Shown piece by piece: positions 34,443 through 43,803 of a stretch of DNA of 46,864 nt. Source of the DNA: Liquorilactobacillus cacaonum DSM 21116 (GTDB lineage Bacteria > Bacillota > Bacilli > Lactobacillales > Lactobacillaceae). A program made the position numbers and the translations under genes. How positions within the stretch are numbered: the stretch's first letter is position 1; every line of letters starts with the position of its first letter. Where the stretch lies: positions 1 to 46,864 of the forward strand of contig NZ_AYZE01000017.1 in the NCBI RefSeq assembly GCF_001436735.1. Reading direction: 5' to 3'. The notes under the pieces were generated by a model, which was not told the DNA's origin, searched no databases, and saw nothing but the letters and a program-made list of their open reading frames with translations.

Positions 34443-35318
34443 ATGCAAAAAAGTATGATGATTTATTTTAACCCTAATTCTGGGAAGGGCGAATCACAAA
34501 AAATTGCTAACGAAGTTGAGTCAATGCTTAGAAAAAGAGGGTTACCAGTATTCCAATTGAAAACGAATACAAAAGATGAGGCTTTAAAAAAGATTGCAAG
34601 CGAAGTAAATAATGTTGATAGAATTATTTGTATTGGTGGAGATGGGACGATTAATGTCTTGGTTACTGCTATGTTACGTGCAAGGAAAGTAGTTCCGATT
34701 GGTCTTATTCCATCTGGAACGGTTAATAATTTTGCTCAAAAATGGAAAATTCCAGCTGATATAAAAAGTGCAATGGAAATCATACTGAGAGGTAAATTGA
34801 GGTCTGTTGATATTGGGGAATGTAATGGACAAGCTATAATTAGTTCTTTAGTTTTTGGAAGCCTTGCAAATATTTCTAATGAAGTTCGGCAAACTGAAAA
34901 ACAAAAATATGGGTTTGCAGCGTATGGGTATAATGCAATCAAACAAATTGGGAGAAATCATTCATATCAGACTGTTTTTTTCAATAAAACATTTTCAATG
35001 AGCGCAAAAGTCTGGGTTTGTTTAATGACAACATCAAATTATGTTGGAGGAAGAAAGTATTTAGAACAGACTGAAGATGGATTACATGTTTCAATGCTTA
35101 ACAATATGAAAATAAACAAAATTCTGAATTTAAGTTATTTTGCATTAACTGGGAATTTAAGAAAGTCAACTACATTAACTGCATTCGATATTAAAGAAAT
35201 TGTAGTGCGTAATATTGATGAAGAGCGGATAGCCACTAGAATAGATGGTGATGAAGGGCCTAAATTACCAGTTAAAATTAAATGGTTACCAAAACTGATT
35301 CAAATTTATGTAGCATAA
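34443..35318 (+). CDS. Diacylglycerol/lipid kinase family protein (YegS/DgkB-like)
   Basis: A 291-residue kinase of the DAGK catalytic superfamily. Motifs: YFNPNSGKGES near the start, nucleotide loop CIGGDGTINVLV, and PSGTVNNFAQKW. The C-terminal beta-sandwich ends with RIDGDEGPKLP, the usual acidic metal-site region. Likely phosphorylates diacylglycerol or a related lipid at the membrane surface. It follows the 32-residue ORF with four bases between. An aldo/keto reductase gene follows with a separate ribosome-binding site. Confidence 0.88.
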   Translation: MQKSMMIYFNPNSGKGESQKIANEVESMLRKRGLPVFQLKTNTKDEALKKIASEVNNVDRIICIGGDGTINVLVTAMLRARKVVPIGLIPSGTVNNFAQKWKIPADIKSAMEIILRGKLRSVDIGECNGQAIISSLVFGSLANISNEVRQTEKQKYGFAAYGYNAIKQIGRNHSYQTVFFNKTFSMSAKVWVCLMTTSNYVGGRKYLEQTEDGLHVSMLNNMKINKILNLSYFALTGNLRKSTTLTAFDIKEIVVRNIDEERIATRIDGDEGPKLPVKIKWLPKLIQIYVA

Positions 35319-35398
35319 GAGAAAATAGTTTTAAAGATTTTTTTGATATCTTGTTTTATAATTTTGTTGTAACTAAAAATGATTGGAGGAATTTATTA

Positions 35399-36319
35399 AT
35401 GATTAAAGAAGTAAAAATTGGTAAAAGTGATGTTGGGGCTACAAAAATTGGTCTAGGAACTAACAAAGTAGGAGGACATAATTTATTTAAAAATCTGAAT
35501 GATGAAGATGGGTATGCAGTTGTTAGGGCAGCTTTAGATTCAGGTATTACTTTACTTGATACAGCGTATATGTATGGACTAGGCCGTTCTGAAGAAATTA
35601 TTGGCGAAGTGTTAAAGGATTATGATCGTTCAAAAGTAATTATCGCTACCAAAGCTTCTCAGGATCCAGCTAAAGATCATAAGGAAAATAATAATACACC
35701 ATCTTTTTTGAAGAAAGCTGTTGCAGATGCTTTAAAAAGATTACAAACAGATTATATTGATATTTTTTATATTCATTTTCCTGATGACAAAACTCCAAAA
35801 GATGAAGCAGTTGCGGCATTAGCTGAATTGAAAAAAGAAGGGAAAATAAGAGCGATTGGTGTATCGAATTTTTCGCTTGAACAAGTCAAAGAAGCTAATA
35901 AAAATGGTGATGTTGACATTGTTGAAGATAACTATAGCTTAGTTCATCGAGGGGCAGAAAAAGAGTTGTTGCCATATTTAAAAGAAAATCAGATTTCGTT
36001 TGTACCATATTTTCCATTAGCATCTGGACTTTTGACTGGAAAATATGATGTAAGTGACAGTGATAAGTTTTCTCAGTTTAACAGTGAAGAATTAAAAAAA
36101 ATTATTGCAAATATGAAATTGGTAAAAGAAATTGCTGCGAAATATAATGCGACCGCTGCTCAAATCATTCTTGCTTGGTATGTAGCTAATCCAAATATGG
36201 GTGTTGTAATACCAGGTGCGCGTAAACCAGAGCAGGTTTTGAGTAATGCTAAAGCTCTTGGAATAGAATTAACAACAGAAGAATATAAAGAAATTAACGA
36301 TGCTTTTTTAGTCTTTTAA
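35399..36319 (+). CDS. Aldo/keto reductase
   Basis: A 306-residue NADPH-dependent TIM-barrel oxidoreductase. The catalytic tetrad is visible: Asp and Tyr in LLDTAYMYGLGRSEE, Lys in VIIATKAS, His in IFYIHFPDD; then RAIGVSNFS and the cofactor region IPGARKPEQ. The frame is open from 35282, inside the lipid kinase gene; TTGGAGGA before the ATG at 35399 defines the start. Substrate unknown. Confidence 0.92.
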   Translation: MIKEVKIGKSDVGATKIGLGTNKVGGHNLFKNLNDEDGYAVVRAALDSGITLLDTAYMYGLGRSEEIIGEVLKDYDRSKVIIATKASQDPAKDHKENNNTPSFLKKAVADALKRLQTDYIDIFYIHFPDDKTPKDEAVAALAELKKEGKIRAIGVSNFSLEQVKEANKNGDVDIVEDNYSLVHRGAEKELLPYLKENQISFVPYFPLASGLLTGKYDVSDSDKFSQFNSEELKKIIANMKLVKEIAAKYNATAAQIILAWYVANPNMGVVIPGARKPEQVLSNAKALGIELTTEEYKEINDAFLVF

Positions 36320-36355
36320 ATATAACTGTCCTATATAAAAATTAATTTAAATTAC

Positions 36356-36395
36356 AAAACCCCCCCTTGAAGTTAAGATTTTAAGGGGGGATTTT
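36356..36395. terminator. Bidirectional terminator with G/C-run stem
   Basis: AAAACCCCCCCTT versus TAAGGGGGGATTTT, between the aldo/keto reductase gene and the converging ATPase gene. The C-run/G-run stem is unusual in this AT-rich DNA. Confidence 0.8.
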
Positions 36396-36424
36396 GTAGA
36401 TAAATCAAATATTTTGAAGATATA

Positions 36425-39064
36425 TTATTTGGAGTACATACGCTGTAAATATTTCACGATTTCTACTACTACTAACATCAATAGGCTACTAAGTAATACG
36501 ATCAACCATTGGATTGGAGCCAGTGGGGTAACCTTAAAAATATCATTAAAAGATGGGATGAAGATAGTCGCAGATAATAACACACCAGAAATAAGAATAG
36601 ACCAGTTAAATGCTTTGTTAGAAAATAACTCCTTATTGAAGATAGAGTGACGGATGGATTTGGAGTTAAAAGCATGAAACAATTGAATCAAGCCAAGTGT
36701 CGCAAATGCCATTGTCAAAGCATCGGCATGAATTAATGAATTTGAGGTATGGAAGGGATACTTAATAGCTATCCAGTATACGCCTAATGTCAAAACTCCT
36801 TCGAGGATTCCTTGATAAGTGATGCTTGAAAGTACTCCATCACTAAAGAAACTGGACTTTGCTCCACGAGGTTTTTTCTTCATAATTGTTTTTTCTGGTT
36901 TTTCAATTCCAAGTGCTATTGCAGGAAATGTATCTGTTACAAGATTAATCCATAAAATTTGTGCAGGTGCGAATATATCCCAACCGAACATTGTCATGAA
37001 GAATAAAGTTAAGACTTCACCTAGGTTTGCAGATAACAGATATTGGATTGCTTTTTGAATATTCGCAAAAACTTTACGGCCTTCTTTAACTGCGACAATA
37101 ATAGTTGCAAAGTTGTCGTCTGCAAGAATAATATCACTGGCATTTTTTGAAACCTCCGTTCCAGTTATTCCCATTCCAACTCCAATATCTGCAGTTTTTA
37201 AAGCAGGCGCATCATTGACCCCATCACCAGTCATAGCAACTATTTTGCCCTTACTTTGCCAAGCCTTTACAATTCTGACCTTATGTTCCGGTGCTACTCG
37301 GGCAAAAACTGAATATTTTTCAATAGAAGAATTTAATTCAGCAGATGAAAGCCTATCTAGTTCGCTACCCGTAATTACGGCATCTTTTTGGGAAGTATCA
37401 AGAATACCTAAACGAATAGCTATTGCTGTAGCTGTATCCTTGTGATCACCGGTGATCATTAGCGGTCTAATTCCAGCTAAACGGGCTTGGGTCACTGCAT
37501 CTCTAACTTCAGGTCTTTCGGGATCAATCATACCAACCATTCCAACGAAGATTAAATCTTGTTCAAGCAAGTCAGAAGATAGGCTAGTGGGAGTAGCGCT
37601 AAGTGGACGATAAGCAAAACCAAGTACACGTAGAGCTTTATGAGCGAGTTCATGATTGACTTTAAGAATATGTTTTTTGTCTTCATCTGAAAGTTGTATT
37701 ATTTTACCTTTTTTTTCAATCCTTGTCGTTCGTTGAAGTAATTCATCTACAGCACCTTTAATAAACAAAATGGGCTGTTTATCTTTTTGAACTATTGCTG
37801 ACATTAATTTTCGTTCTGAATCAAAAGGTAGGGATGCGATTCTAGGAAATTCCTGTTCAATTTGTGAAACAAAGTTAGATTGAGTTAGATGGTACTGAAT
37901 TAAAGCAGTTTCTGTTGGGTCACCAATTAATCCATCTTGACTTTTTTTACTATCATTTGCTAAAATCATAGCCCTCATTAGATTGTTTATACCCATTTTT
38001 GTAGTTATTGCATCAGTCAATTCATCATTTTGATAAATTTTTTCCACAGTCATTTTATTTTGTGTAAGTGTGCCAGTTTTGTCTGAGGCAATTATTTCGG
38101 TTGTTCCCAAGGTCTCAACAGCAGGAAGCTTTCTAATAAGAGCGTGTCGTCTAGCCATTGTTTGTGTTCCAAGAGCAAGTGTAATTGTTACAATTGCAGG
38201 AAGTCCTTCTGGAATTGCGGCAACTGCAAGTGAAATTGAGGTTAAAAGCATTTCTAAAACTGAGGCACGGTCAGCCAATATTCCGATTATAAAAACAAGC
38301 AAAGCAATTGCTAACACTAAAATGCTTAACATTTTGCTAAGATGAATGATACTTTTTTGAAGAGGAGTGATTGTTTGATTGACACTATTAATCATACTTG
38401 CAATATGACCAACTTCAGTATTCATACCAGTAGAAATTACGACTGCTTCTGCCGTTCCATAAGTGACGTTTGTATTCATATATCCAATGTTTTTTCGATC
38501 ACCTAAAGGGATATCTATTCCTTTAATGATATTTGTATTTTTATTAACAGGAACTGACTCACCTGTTAATGTAGCTTCTTCTACTTGAAGTGAGGAGGTA
38601 CTAATGAATCTGACATCAGCAGGTATAATATCTCCGGCTTCTAATAAGATAATATCTCCAGGGACTAAATCGATACTTTTGACAGTTTTGATTTGTTTAT
38701 TGCGCTTCACTTTCGAAGATGGAGTTGTCATTTCTTTTAGAGCGTCAATCGCATTTTCAGCTTTTGCTTCTTGAAACACTCCAAAAGCTGCATTTAAAAA
38801 GATTACCAAGAATATGATTAATGCATCAGAGATATCACCAGCAAATGCAGCAATTAAAGCAGCAACCAGCAAAATAATAATCATTAAATCTTTAAATTGC
38901 GCAATAAATTTTTGAAACAAAGAGGTTTTCTTTTGGGCAATTAGCGTATTTTGACCATACTGTTGCAACCTTTTTTCAATTTCATCTAAGTATAAGCCTA
39001 AAGTACTTGTATTTAAAGAATGGAGTGTTTCTTCGACAGAAAGCTGGTGATATTCTTTTTTCAT
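36425..39064 (-). CDS. Calcium-type P2A cation ATPase
   Basis: An 879-residue pump resembling SERCA/PMR1-like bacterial Ca2+ exporters. TLTGES at 165-170; segment 4 PEGLP at 285-289; phosphorylated Asp328 in [25 protein letters not shown] hinge; segment 6 [15 protein letters not shown] with the canonical N-L-V-T-D ligand motif. These support Ca2+ (or Mn2+) export. The ATG follows AAAGGA on the minus strand. It contrasts with the ATPase at 27185, which lacks the segment-6 Asp. Confidence 0.92.
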   Translation of the reverse strand: MKKEYHQLSVEETLHSLNTSTLGLYLDEIEKRLQQYGQNTLIAQKKTSLFQKFIAQFKDLMIIILLVAALIAAFAGDISDALIIFLVIFLNAAFGVFQEAKAENAIDALKEMTTPSSKVKRNKQIKTVKSIDLVPGDIILLEAGDIIPADVRFISTSSLQVEEATLTGESVPVNKNTNIIKGIDIPLGDRKNIGYMNTNVTYGTAEAVVISTGMNTEVGHIASMINSVNQTITPLQKSIIHLSKMLSILVLAIALLVFIIGILADRASVLEMLLTSISLAVAAIPEGLPAIVTITLALGTQTMARRHALIRKLPAVETLGTTEIIASDKTGTLTQNKMTVEKIYQNDELTDAITTKMGINNLMRAMILANDSKKSQDGLIGDPTETALIQYHLTQSNFVSQIEQEFPRIASLPFDSERKLMSAIVQKDKQPILFIKGAVDELLQRTTRIEKKGKIIQLSDEDKKHILKVNHELAHKALRVLGFAYRPLSATPTSLSSDLLEQDLIFVGMVGMIDPERPEVRDAVTQARLAGIRPLMITGDHKDTATAIAIRLGILDTSQKDAVITGSELDRLSSAELNSSIEKYSVFARVAPEHKVRIVKAWQSKGKIVAMTGDGVNDAPALKTADIGVGMGITGTEVSKNASDIILADDNFATIIVAVKEGRKVFANIQKAIQYLLSANLGEVLTLFFMTMFGWDIFAPAQILWINLVTDTFPAIALGIEKPEKTIMKKKPRGAKSSFFSDGVLSSITYQGILEGVLTLGVYWIAIKYPFHTSNSLIHADALTMAFATLGLIQLFHAFNSKSIRHSIFNKELFSNKAFNWSILISGVLLSATIFIPSFNDIFKVTPLAPIQWLIVLLSSLLMLVVVEIVKYLQRMYSK

Positions 39065-39235
39065 CTATGACAATCCTTTCGTTAATATGATAATTCAAAT
39101 GTATCATGGTACACAGTATTAAGAAAGAAATAACTAATCACAGAAAACATAAGTAACTTTAAGGTGCTCAATTAGTTGAATTTACATAGGTTAATTGATA
39201 CATTTAATGTAACTTAATATTTAGGGGTGTTAGAA

Positions 39236-39607
39236 TTGATTAAAGAATTTAAAGAGTTTATTTCGCGAGGAAATGTAATTGACCTAGCAGTCGGTGTTAT
39301 TATCGGTGGAGCTTTTACCACAATAGTAAAATCACTTGTTGACTATTTGATTAATCCATTTATTGGACTGTTTGTTGGGGGAATAGATTTTTCTGAATTG
39401 GTGTTTAAAGTTAATGGTGCAACTTTCAAAGTGGGGAGCTTTCTAAATGCAGTTATTAATTTCTTGATTATTGCTTTTGTTGTATTCTTGATGGTCAAGT
39501 TTGTTAATAAGTTTTTGATTCGCAAAAAAGAAGTTGTGGCTGTTGCGGCACCTGAGGTTAAATTATTAGAAGAAATTAGAGATTTATTGAAGACACAAGA
39601 TAAATAA
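39236..39607 (+). CDS. mscL: Large-conductance mechanosensitive channel
   Basis: A 123-residue pentameric membrane channel that opens on osmotic downshock. The conserved N-terminal helix and first span read [20 protein letters not shown]; the second span is [18 protein letters not shown], followed by the C-terminal helix ([15 protein letters not shown]). Although a GTG at 39227 is in frame, the Shine-Dalgarno AGGGGTG covers it; TTG at 39236 gives the family-typical MIKEFKEF start. Confidence 0.95.
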   Translation: MIKEFKEFISRGNVIDLAVGVIIGGAFTTIVKSLVDYLINPFIGLFVGGIDFSELVFKVNGATFKVGSFLNAVINFLIIAFVVFLMVKFVNKFLIRKKEVVAVAAPEVKLLEEIRDLLKTQDK

Positions 39608-39741
39608 TATTGAAGAATTAACGCTTAAAATCGATAAAAATATGATAAGTATAGGGACAGTATTATTGGCTACTGATAATTAATAAAGAATAGAAAAGTA
39701 AATTGATATAAGTGTAACTGTCAAAAAATGAAAAAATTTAA

Positions 39742-39790
39742 AACTGGTTCTGGTGATAGATTGTGAAATAACTATCATCAGAGCTTTTTT
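39742..39790 (+). terminator. Terminator of mscL
   Basis: AACTGGTTCTGGTGATAG with CTATCATCAGAGCTTTTTT across a 12-base loop; the inner ten pairs are near-perfect. Confidence 0.75.
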
Positions 39791-39918
39791 TACACTGAAT
39801 ATATAAGCAAGGAACTAACTACAGAGAAGCATAGTTAGTGTTGCTAATTGAATGTTTTTTCTAATAAAAAAAACATATTGAATAAATTTTTCGAGAACTA
39901 TAACATAAATTCAAATTA

Positions 39919-39984
39919 ATGGTTACTTTTGTGGAATTTTCTGCTATTATTATTTGCATGATGGTACTAAATCGAGATGCTTAG
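39919..39984 (+). CDS. Candidate 21-residue hydrophobic peptide upstream of the Rgg-like gene
   Basis: ATG frame MVTFVEFSAIIICMMVLNRD plus Ala, hydrophobic in the middle. A weak promoter (TTGAAT 39878, 15 bases, TATAAC 39899) ends only a few bases before the ATG and there is no Shine-Dalgarno. Size and position recall the short hydrophobic peptides paired with Rgg regulators, but support is thin. Confidence 0.25.
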   Translation: MVTFVEFSAIIICMMVLNRDA

Positions 39985-40038
39985 TTTACAAGAAAATTTT
40001 TGTAAAAAGTTTCAAGCTTTAAATTAAGGTGTTTGAAC

Positions 40039-40060
40039 CCTAATTTGTTAGTAAATTAGG
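40039..40060. promoter_or_regulatory. Inverted repeat before the Rgg-like gene
   Basis: CCTAATTT-GTTAGT-AAATTAGG, perfect 8-bp arms. It overlaps the -35 region of a TATAAT promoter (40071-40076), so it may be an operator. Confidence 0.45.
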
Positions 40061-40077
40061 TTGAGGAAAATATAATT

Positions 40078-40106
40078 TTGACTGCTAGAGTGCATTTCTT
40101 GATTAT
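40078..40106 (+). promoter_or_regulatory. Probable promoter of the Rgg-like gene
   Basis: TTGACT (40078-40083), 17-base spacer, GATTAT (40101-40106), about 35 bases before the GTG start. The upstream TATAAT at 40071-40076 is an alternative. Confidence 0.45.
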
Positions 40107-40143
40107 TAGACACTTGTACAATAATTGTGAGAAGAGGTAGAAA

Positions 40144-41046
40144 GTGAAAACAGGAGAACTTATTAAACAAATTAGAAATGAAAAGGGAATTAAAGCAAAA
40201 ACTATATATGATGGATTACTCTCAAGGTCAATGTACTATAAGTATGAAAGTGGGTTAGTTGAGACAACTGCTGATACGTTTTTATATATATTGGATAGGC
40301 TGAATATCGAGGCTGATGAATTTTTAAGAATTTTTAGTAACGTGGAGCAAAGTTATAAGGAATATGATGAATACCGAAATAGCTTGAATAATGCTTTCAA
40401 AACAGCGAGTCTCACCGAAATTAAGGTATTAGAAAAAAAAATAATAAGCGAGTACCAAGAAAATGGATTGGTGCGTTTCTATAACTTAGTATTGATTGCT
40501 GCGGCTATGCGAAAAAAACTCGGAAGAATTGTAGAAAGTGTTGTAGTTGAAAGAAAGGAAATTGCACATTGTTTACTTCGAAGTGAGAAGTGGGGGCATT
40601 ATGAGTATGGTCTTTTCATTGATACTTTGTTTATGTTTGATAGTAATGCGATTGAAAAAATTTTTGAGAAACATAATTGGAGTAATGAGTACGAGGGTGA
40701 AGATATAAAACTTGAAAATCTAAAGGTTAAGGCATTATGTGAGGCAATATTGGTATTTATGAAGTCTAATAAATCGAATTCTGTTAATTATTATTTTAGT
40801 TTACTCAATAAAATAGAAATAAAATCAAATAATGTATATGCTTTAGGAAATAAAAAGTTCTTTGCTGGTTTAAAAACAATTAATGACGGTGACTATGAAC
40901 AAGGGTTGAAAATTATTTCTGAAATTTTTTCATTATATCAAAAATTAGGACTAGATGATTTGTACAGGGAACATGTTGCTATTTTACAAGACTTGTTAAG
41001 TGTGCAATTGCAAAATTCAAAATTAAAAAAAAGAAGAAAAGCGTAG
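40144..41046 (+). CDS. Rgg/MutR-like XRE-family transcriptional regulator
   Basis: A 300-residue regulator: N-terminal XRE helix-turn-helix (ELIKQIRNEKGIKAKTIYDG, LLSRSMYYKYESG, FLYILDRLNIEADEFL; residues about 3-65) and an alpha-helical TPR-like C-terminal domain. Length and the RNEKGI/YDG/LSRS pattern fit the Rgg family, whose members often bind short secreted peptides. The start is GTG at 40144 after AAGAGG. The C-terminus is strongly basic (KLKKRRKA). A 46-residue basic protein gene follows 75 bases later with its own ribosome-binding site. Confidence 0.82.
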   Translation: MKTGELIKQIRNEKGIKAKTIYDGLLSRSMYYKYESGLVETTADTFLYILDRLNIEADEFLRIFSNVEQSYKEYDEYRNSLNNAFKTASLTEIKVLEKKIISEYQENGLVRFYNLVLIAAAMRKKLGRIVESVVVERKEIAHCLLRSEKWGHYEYGLFIDTLFMFDSNAIEKIFEKHNWSNEYEGEDIKLENLKVKALCEAILVFMKSNKSNSVNYYFSLLNKIEIKSNNVYALGNKKFFAGLKTINDGDYEQGLKIISEIFSLYQKLGLDDLYREHVAILQDLLSVQLQNSKLKKRRKA

Positions 41047-41121
41047 TTTTAGATTGCTTGAAAAAATTTTAAAAACAGTATAGAATAAGAAGATACGAAA
41101 AAAATGAAAGGAGGAAAAAAA

Positions 41122-41262
41122 ATGTCACAAAATACACATGTAGGGGTAGCTAATGATCGTCGCCCTGTTAATCAAAAAAATATAAAGAAGCGTCGCGAGC
41201 AACATCAAGCTGTATTATCATTCTTAAAAGGTCGCGAAGAATTGGAAAAAACAGCAAAGTAG
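41122..41262 (+). CDS. 46-residue basic small protein, unknown function
   Basis: ATG preceded by an excellent Shine-Dalgarno (AAAGGAGG, 41107-41114) and followed by a strong terminator (41296-41337). The product MSQNTHVGVANDRRP then NQKNIKKRREQHQAVLSFL... is very basic in the middle and helical, with no signal or membrane segment. Codon usage is like that of well-expressed genes (CGT/CGC Arg). Probably a real, well-expressed small protein; I do not recognise its family. It is too short to appear in many automatic gene calls. Confidence 0.75.
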   Translation: MSQNTHVGVANDRRPVNQKNIKKRREQHQAVLSFLKGREELEKTAK

Positions 41263-41295
41263 TTTTGTAGTTTTTTCATAAAATGGATAGCATTT

Positions 41296-41337
41296 GCCAG
41301 CATGGGGCGTCAGTGACGTTTTATGGTGGCTTTTTTT
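41296..41337 (+). terminator. Terminator of the 46-residue protein gene
   Basis: GCCAGCATGGGGCGTC pairs with GACGTTTTATGGTGGC, including four consecutive G-U pairs, and is followed by seven T. Confidence 0.85.
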
Positions 41338-41406
41338 GATAAAGTTAAGAATTATTTACTATAAGGATATGATATAATTTTCAAATAAGAGGATGGATGA
41401 AAATAT

Positions 41407-42954
41407 ATGAGCATTTTAGAAGTAGAAGGACTTTCACATGCATTTGCGGATAAACAATTATACCAAGATGCTAATTTTAGACTGAATAAAGAAGATCATA
41501 TGGGAATTATTGGTCAAAATGGTGCAGGGAAAAGTACCTTAATTAAAATTATAACGGGGCAAGAACTCCCTGATGAAGGGAAAATTAGTTGGCAAAATAA
41601 CGTAAAAATTGGGTATTTAGACCAATACGCTCAGACAGCACATGATTTGACAGTGTTTGAATTTTTGAAATCAGCGTTTGCAAATCTGTATAATATTAGT
41701 AATCTGCAAACAAAGTGTTATGAAGACTATGCAATTAGTATGGATGATACATTGTTAGAAAAAGCAGGAAAATATCAAGAACAGCTTGAGGCTGGTGATT
41801 TTTATGAGTTAGAAACGAAAATTGAACAGGTAATGTCTGGGCTTGGGATAGATGCAATTGGTAAGGATAGACGTGTAGATCAGTGTAGTGGTGGGCAACG
41901 TTCTAAAATAATTTTGGCTAAGTTGCTTCTGGAAAATCCAGATGTGCTGTTACTAGATGAACCAACTAATTACCTTGATGTTGAACACATTGAGTGGCTA
42001 ATTAGTTACTTAAATGGTTTTGGCGGTTGTTTCATGGTAATTTCGCATGACTTTGATTTTTTGGAAAGAATTACAAATACCATTATTGATGTTGCTTTTG
42101 GCAAAATTACTAAATACACTGGAAGTTTTAGCTCGGCAATAAAGCAAAAAGAGGTAAAAAAAGAGGTTCAGCTAAAGGCATATGAGAAACAACGCCGGCA
42201 AATTGAAAAAGATGAGGCCTACATTCGTAAAAATAAGGCAGGTACAAGATCTACGATGGCTAAGTCAAGACAAAAAAGACTTGATAAGATGGAAAGAGTC
42301 GATCCTCCAAGTGAAGCACTTCAATCTAGTTTTTCTTTTCCTTATGAGGAGTTGATGTCTGCATCTACACTGGTTGTTGAAAATCTTTCTGTTGGTTATG
42401 AAACACCTTTGCTTGAACCTGTTACATTCTCAATGAGTCATGGAGAAAAAGTCGTGTTAAAGGGATTTAATGGAGTAGGAAAGTCGACTTTAATCAAGTC
42501 AATATTAGGAATAATACCTAATTTTGGAGGTACTGCAAATTTTGTTGAAGCTGCAAAAGTTAATTATTTTACGCAAGATTTAGAGTGGGATGATCCAAAA
42601 TTAAAGCCATTACAGATAGTCCAAAATATTTATCCAAAACTCGAACCTAAGACAATAAGGCAAAGACTAGCGAGAGCTGGGTTAAGCCCAGCAAATGCAA
42701 TGAAGCCGATGGAATTGTTGAGTGGTGGGGAACAAACAAAAGTAAAATTATGTATATTAGAACTTAAGCCAAGTAATTTTTTAATTATGGACGAACCTAC
42801 TAATCACTTGGATGATGAAACGAAAAATGCTTTAAAAAAAGCTTTGAAATCATTTGATGGAAATGTTTTACTTGTTTCTCATGAAAGCTCATTTTATGAG
42901 GACTGGATTGATAAGATTTTTGATGTTGAAAGTATTAGACTCAATAAGGACTAA
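41407..42954 (+). CDS. ABC-F family ATPase (YbiT/YkpA-like)
   Basis: A 515-residue soluble protein with two ABC domains and no membrane segment. Domain 1: GQNGAGKST, CSGGQRSK, VLLLDEPTNYLD. A charged linker follows (YEKQRRQIEKDEAYIRKNKA), the P-site tRNA-interacting region of ABC-F factors. Domain 2: GFNGVGKST, LLSGGEQTK, LIMDEPTNHLD. Such proteins act on the ribosome, as translation factors or antibiotic-protection proteins; the linker is not obviously extended, so a housekeeping role is more likely. ATG at 41407 (AGGATG upstream). A YkuD-like gene follows 12 bases after the stop. Confidence 0.92.
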   Translation: MSILEVEGLSHAFADKQLYQDANFRLNKEDHMGIIGQNGAGKSTLIKIITGQELPDEGKISWQNNVKIGYLDQYAQTAHDLTVFEFLKSAFANLYNISNLQTKCYEDYAISMDDTLLEKAGKYQEQLEAGDFYELETKIEQVMSGLGIDAIGKDRRVDQCSGGQRSKIILAKLLLENPDVLLLDEPTNYLDVEHIEWLISYLNGFGGCFMVISHDFDFLERITNTIIDVAFGKITKYTGSFSSAIKQKEVKKEVQLKAYEKQRRQIEKDEAYIRKNKAGTRSTMAKSRQKRLDKMERVDPPSEALQSSFSFPYEELMSASTLVVENLSVGYETPLLEPVTFSMSHGEKVVLKGFNGVGKSTLIKSILGIIPNFGGTANFVEAAKVNYFTQDLEWDDPKLKPLQIVQNIYPKLEPKTIRQRLARAGLSPANAMKPMELLSGGEQTKVKLCILELKPSNFLIMDEPTNHLDDETKNALKKALKSFDGNVLLVSHESSFYEDWIDKIFDVESIRLNKD

Positions 42955-42966
42955 GGGAGTATATGA

Positions 42967-43605
42967 ATGAACAAACGAAAAGTAATATCTTGGATTATTG
43001 CAATCGTGCTTGTTTTTCTTGCTGGTTGGAGTGCAGTATATGTAAAACATGCAGAAAAGATAAATAGTATCAAAATTGCTAAAGAAGAAAAAAAAGAACA
43101 GTTGCAAAAAAAAGAGGATAAGGTTGCGAACATGCGCCGAAAGATTAGCTGGCACAAATCATCTGAGACGCAAAAGTATCCTAATGTTGCTGCCAGCGAG
43201 AATTTATGGGTTAAAGTCTCAAAAGAAAAGCAACGATTATCGATAATGTCGGGGAAAAAAGTGATTTATCGAATGTACGTATCACTAGGAACACATACGG
43301 CTGGTTATCCAAATGAAAGTAAAAGAAAATTTCCAACAGGAAAGTTTGAAATTAGCGATAAACGTGGGGAATTTTATTTTAACCAAATAACAGGTAATGG
43401 AGGAAAATATTGGATTTCCTGGAAGGGTAATGGCAAATATTTGATACAGACAGTGCCAACAAATGAACATGGTAAATATCTTGTTTCTGATGCACAAAAT
43501 TTGGGAAGTCAAGTTAATACGAATGACAGCATATGGTTGTCTACTAAAGATGCAAAGTGGTTTTATAAAAACATTAAGGGAAATACCAAACTTGTAATTG
43601 AATAA
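42967..43605 (+). CDS. YkuD (L,D-transpeptidase)-like protein lacking the catalytic cysteine
   Basis: A 212-residue membrane-anchored protein: an N-terminal span (residues 7-26), a charged coiled-coil-like stretch (30-58), then a domain resembling L,D-transpeptidases: LWVKVSKEKQRLSIMSGKK, KRKFPTGKFEISDKRG, then QTVPTNEHG and a C-terminal NTNDSIWLSTKDAKWFYKNI. In active enzymes the last segment reads S-H-G-C-[IV]-R-[LM]. Here it is N-D-S-I-W-L, and the protein contains no cysteine at all. It may be a non-catalytic cell-wall-binding or regulatory homologue. ATG after GGGAG, in an operon with the ABC-F gene; terminator behind. Confidence 0.75.
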   Translation: MNKRKVISWIIAIVLVFLAGWSAVYVKHAEKINSIKIAKEEKKEQLQKKEDKVANMRRKISWHKSSETQKYPNVAASENLWVKVSKEKQRLSIMSGKKVIYRMYVSLGTHTAGYPNESKRKFPTGKFEISDKRGEFYFNQITGNGGKYWISWKGNGKYLIQTVPTNEHGKYLVSDAQNLGSQVNTNDSIWLSTKDAKWFYKNIKGNTKLVIE

Positions 43606-43612
43606 ATATGCG

Positions 43613-43655
43613 TGAACGAAAAGCAAATTAGTTGCATTTCGTTCATTTTTTTTTT
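43613..43655 (+). terminator. Terminator of the ABC-F/YkuD-like operon
   Basis: TGAACGAAAAGCAA with TTGCATTTCGTTCA (one mismatch), 5-base loop, followed by a T-run of about nine. Confidence 0.88.
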
Positions 43656-43723
43656 ATAACCAATCATAGGAATATTTTTTAAATGAAAAGAATTTAATTT
43701 GTACTTTTAGTGAGCAAATAATG

Positions 43724-43751
43724 TTGTGCAAAACTTTTTTTGCGGTAAAAT
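43724..43751 (+). promoter_or_regulatory. Promoter of the pyruvate oxidase gene
   Basis: TTGTGC (43724-43729), 16-base spacer, TAAAAT (43746-43751), about 50 bases before the ATG. I find no convincing catabolite-response element beside it. Confidence 0.5.
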
Positions 43752-43803
43752 GGGTGTAGAGCCCGCATATTCGAGCTATTTTTAATGTAGGGAGTGTTTT
43801 TTT

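Larger units (their letters stand above)
39608..40143. other. Intergenic region between mscL and the Rgg-like gene
   Basis: Holds the mscL terminator, a candidate 21-residue peptide frame (39919-39984), an inverted repeat (40039-40060) and two promoter candidates for the regulator gene. No larger coding frame seen. Confidence 0.6.

Noticed and set aside
42889-43157. Minus-strand hydrophobic frames at the ABC-F/YkuD boundary
   Set aside because: Antisense to the signal anchor and coiled-coil codons of the YkuD-like gene; the poly-Phe stretches reflect Lys-rich codons on the real strand.
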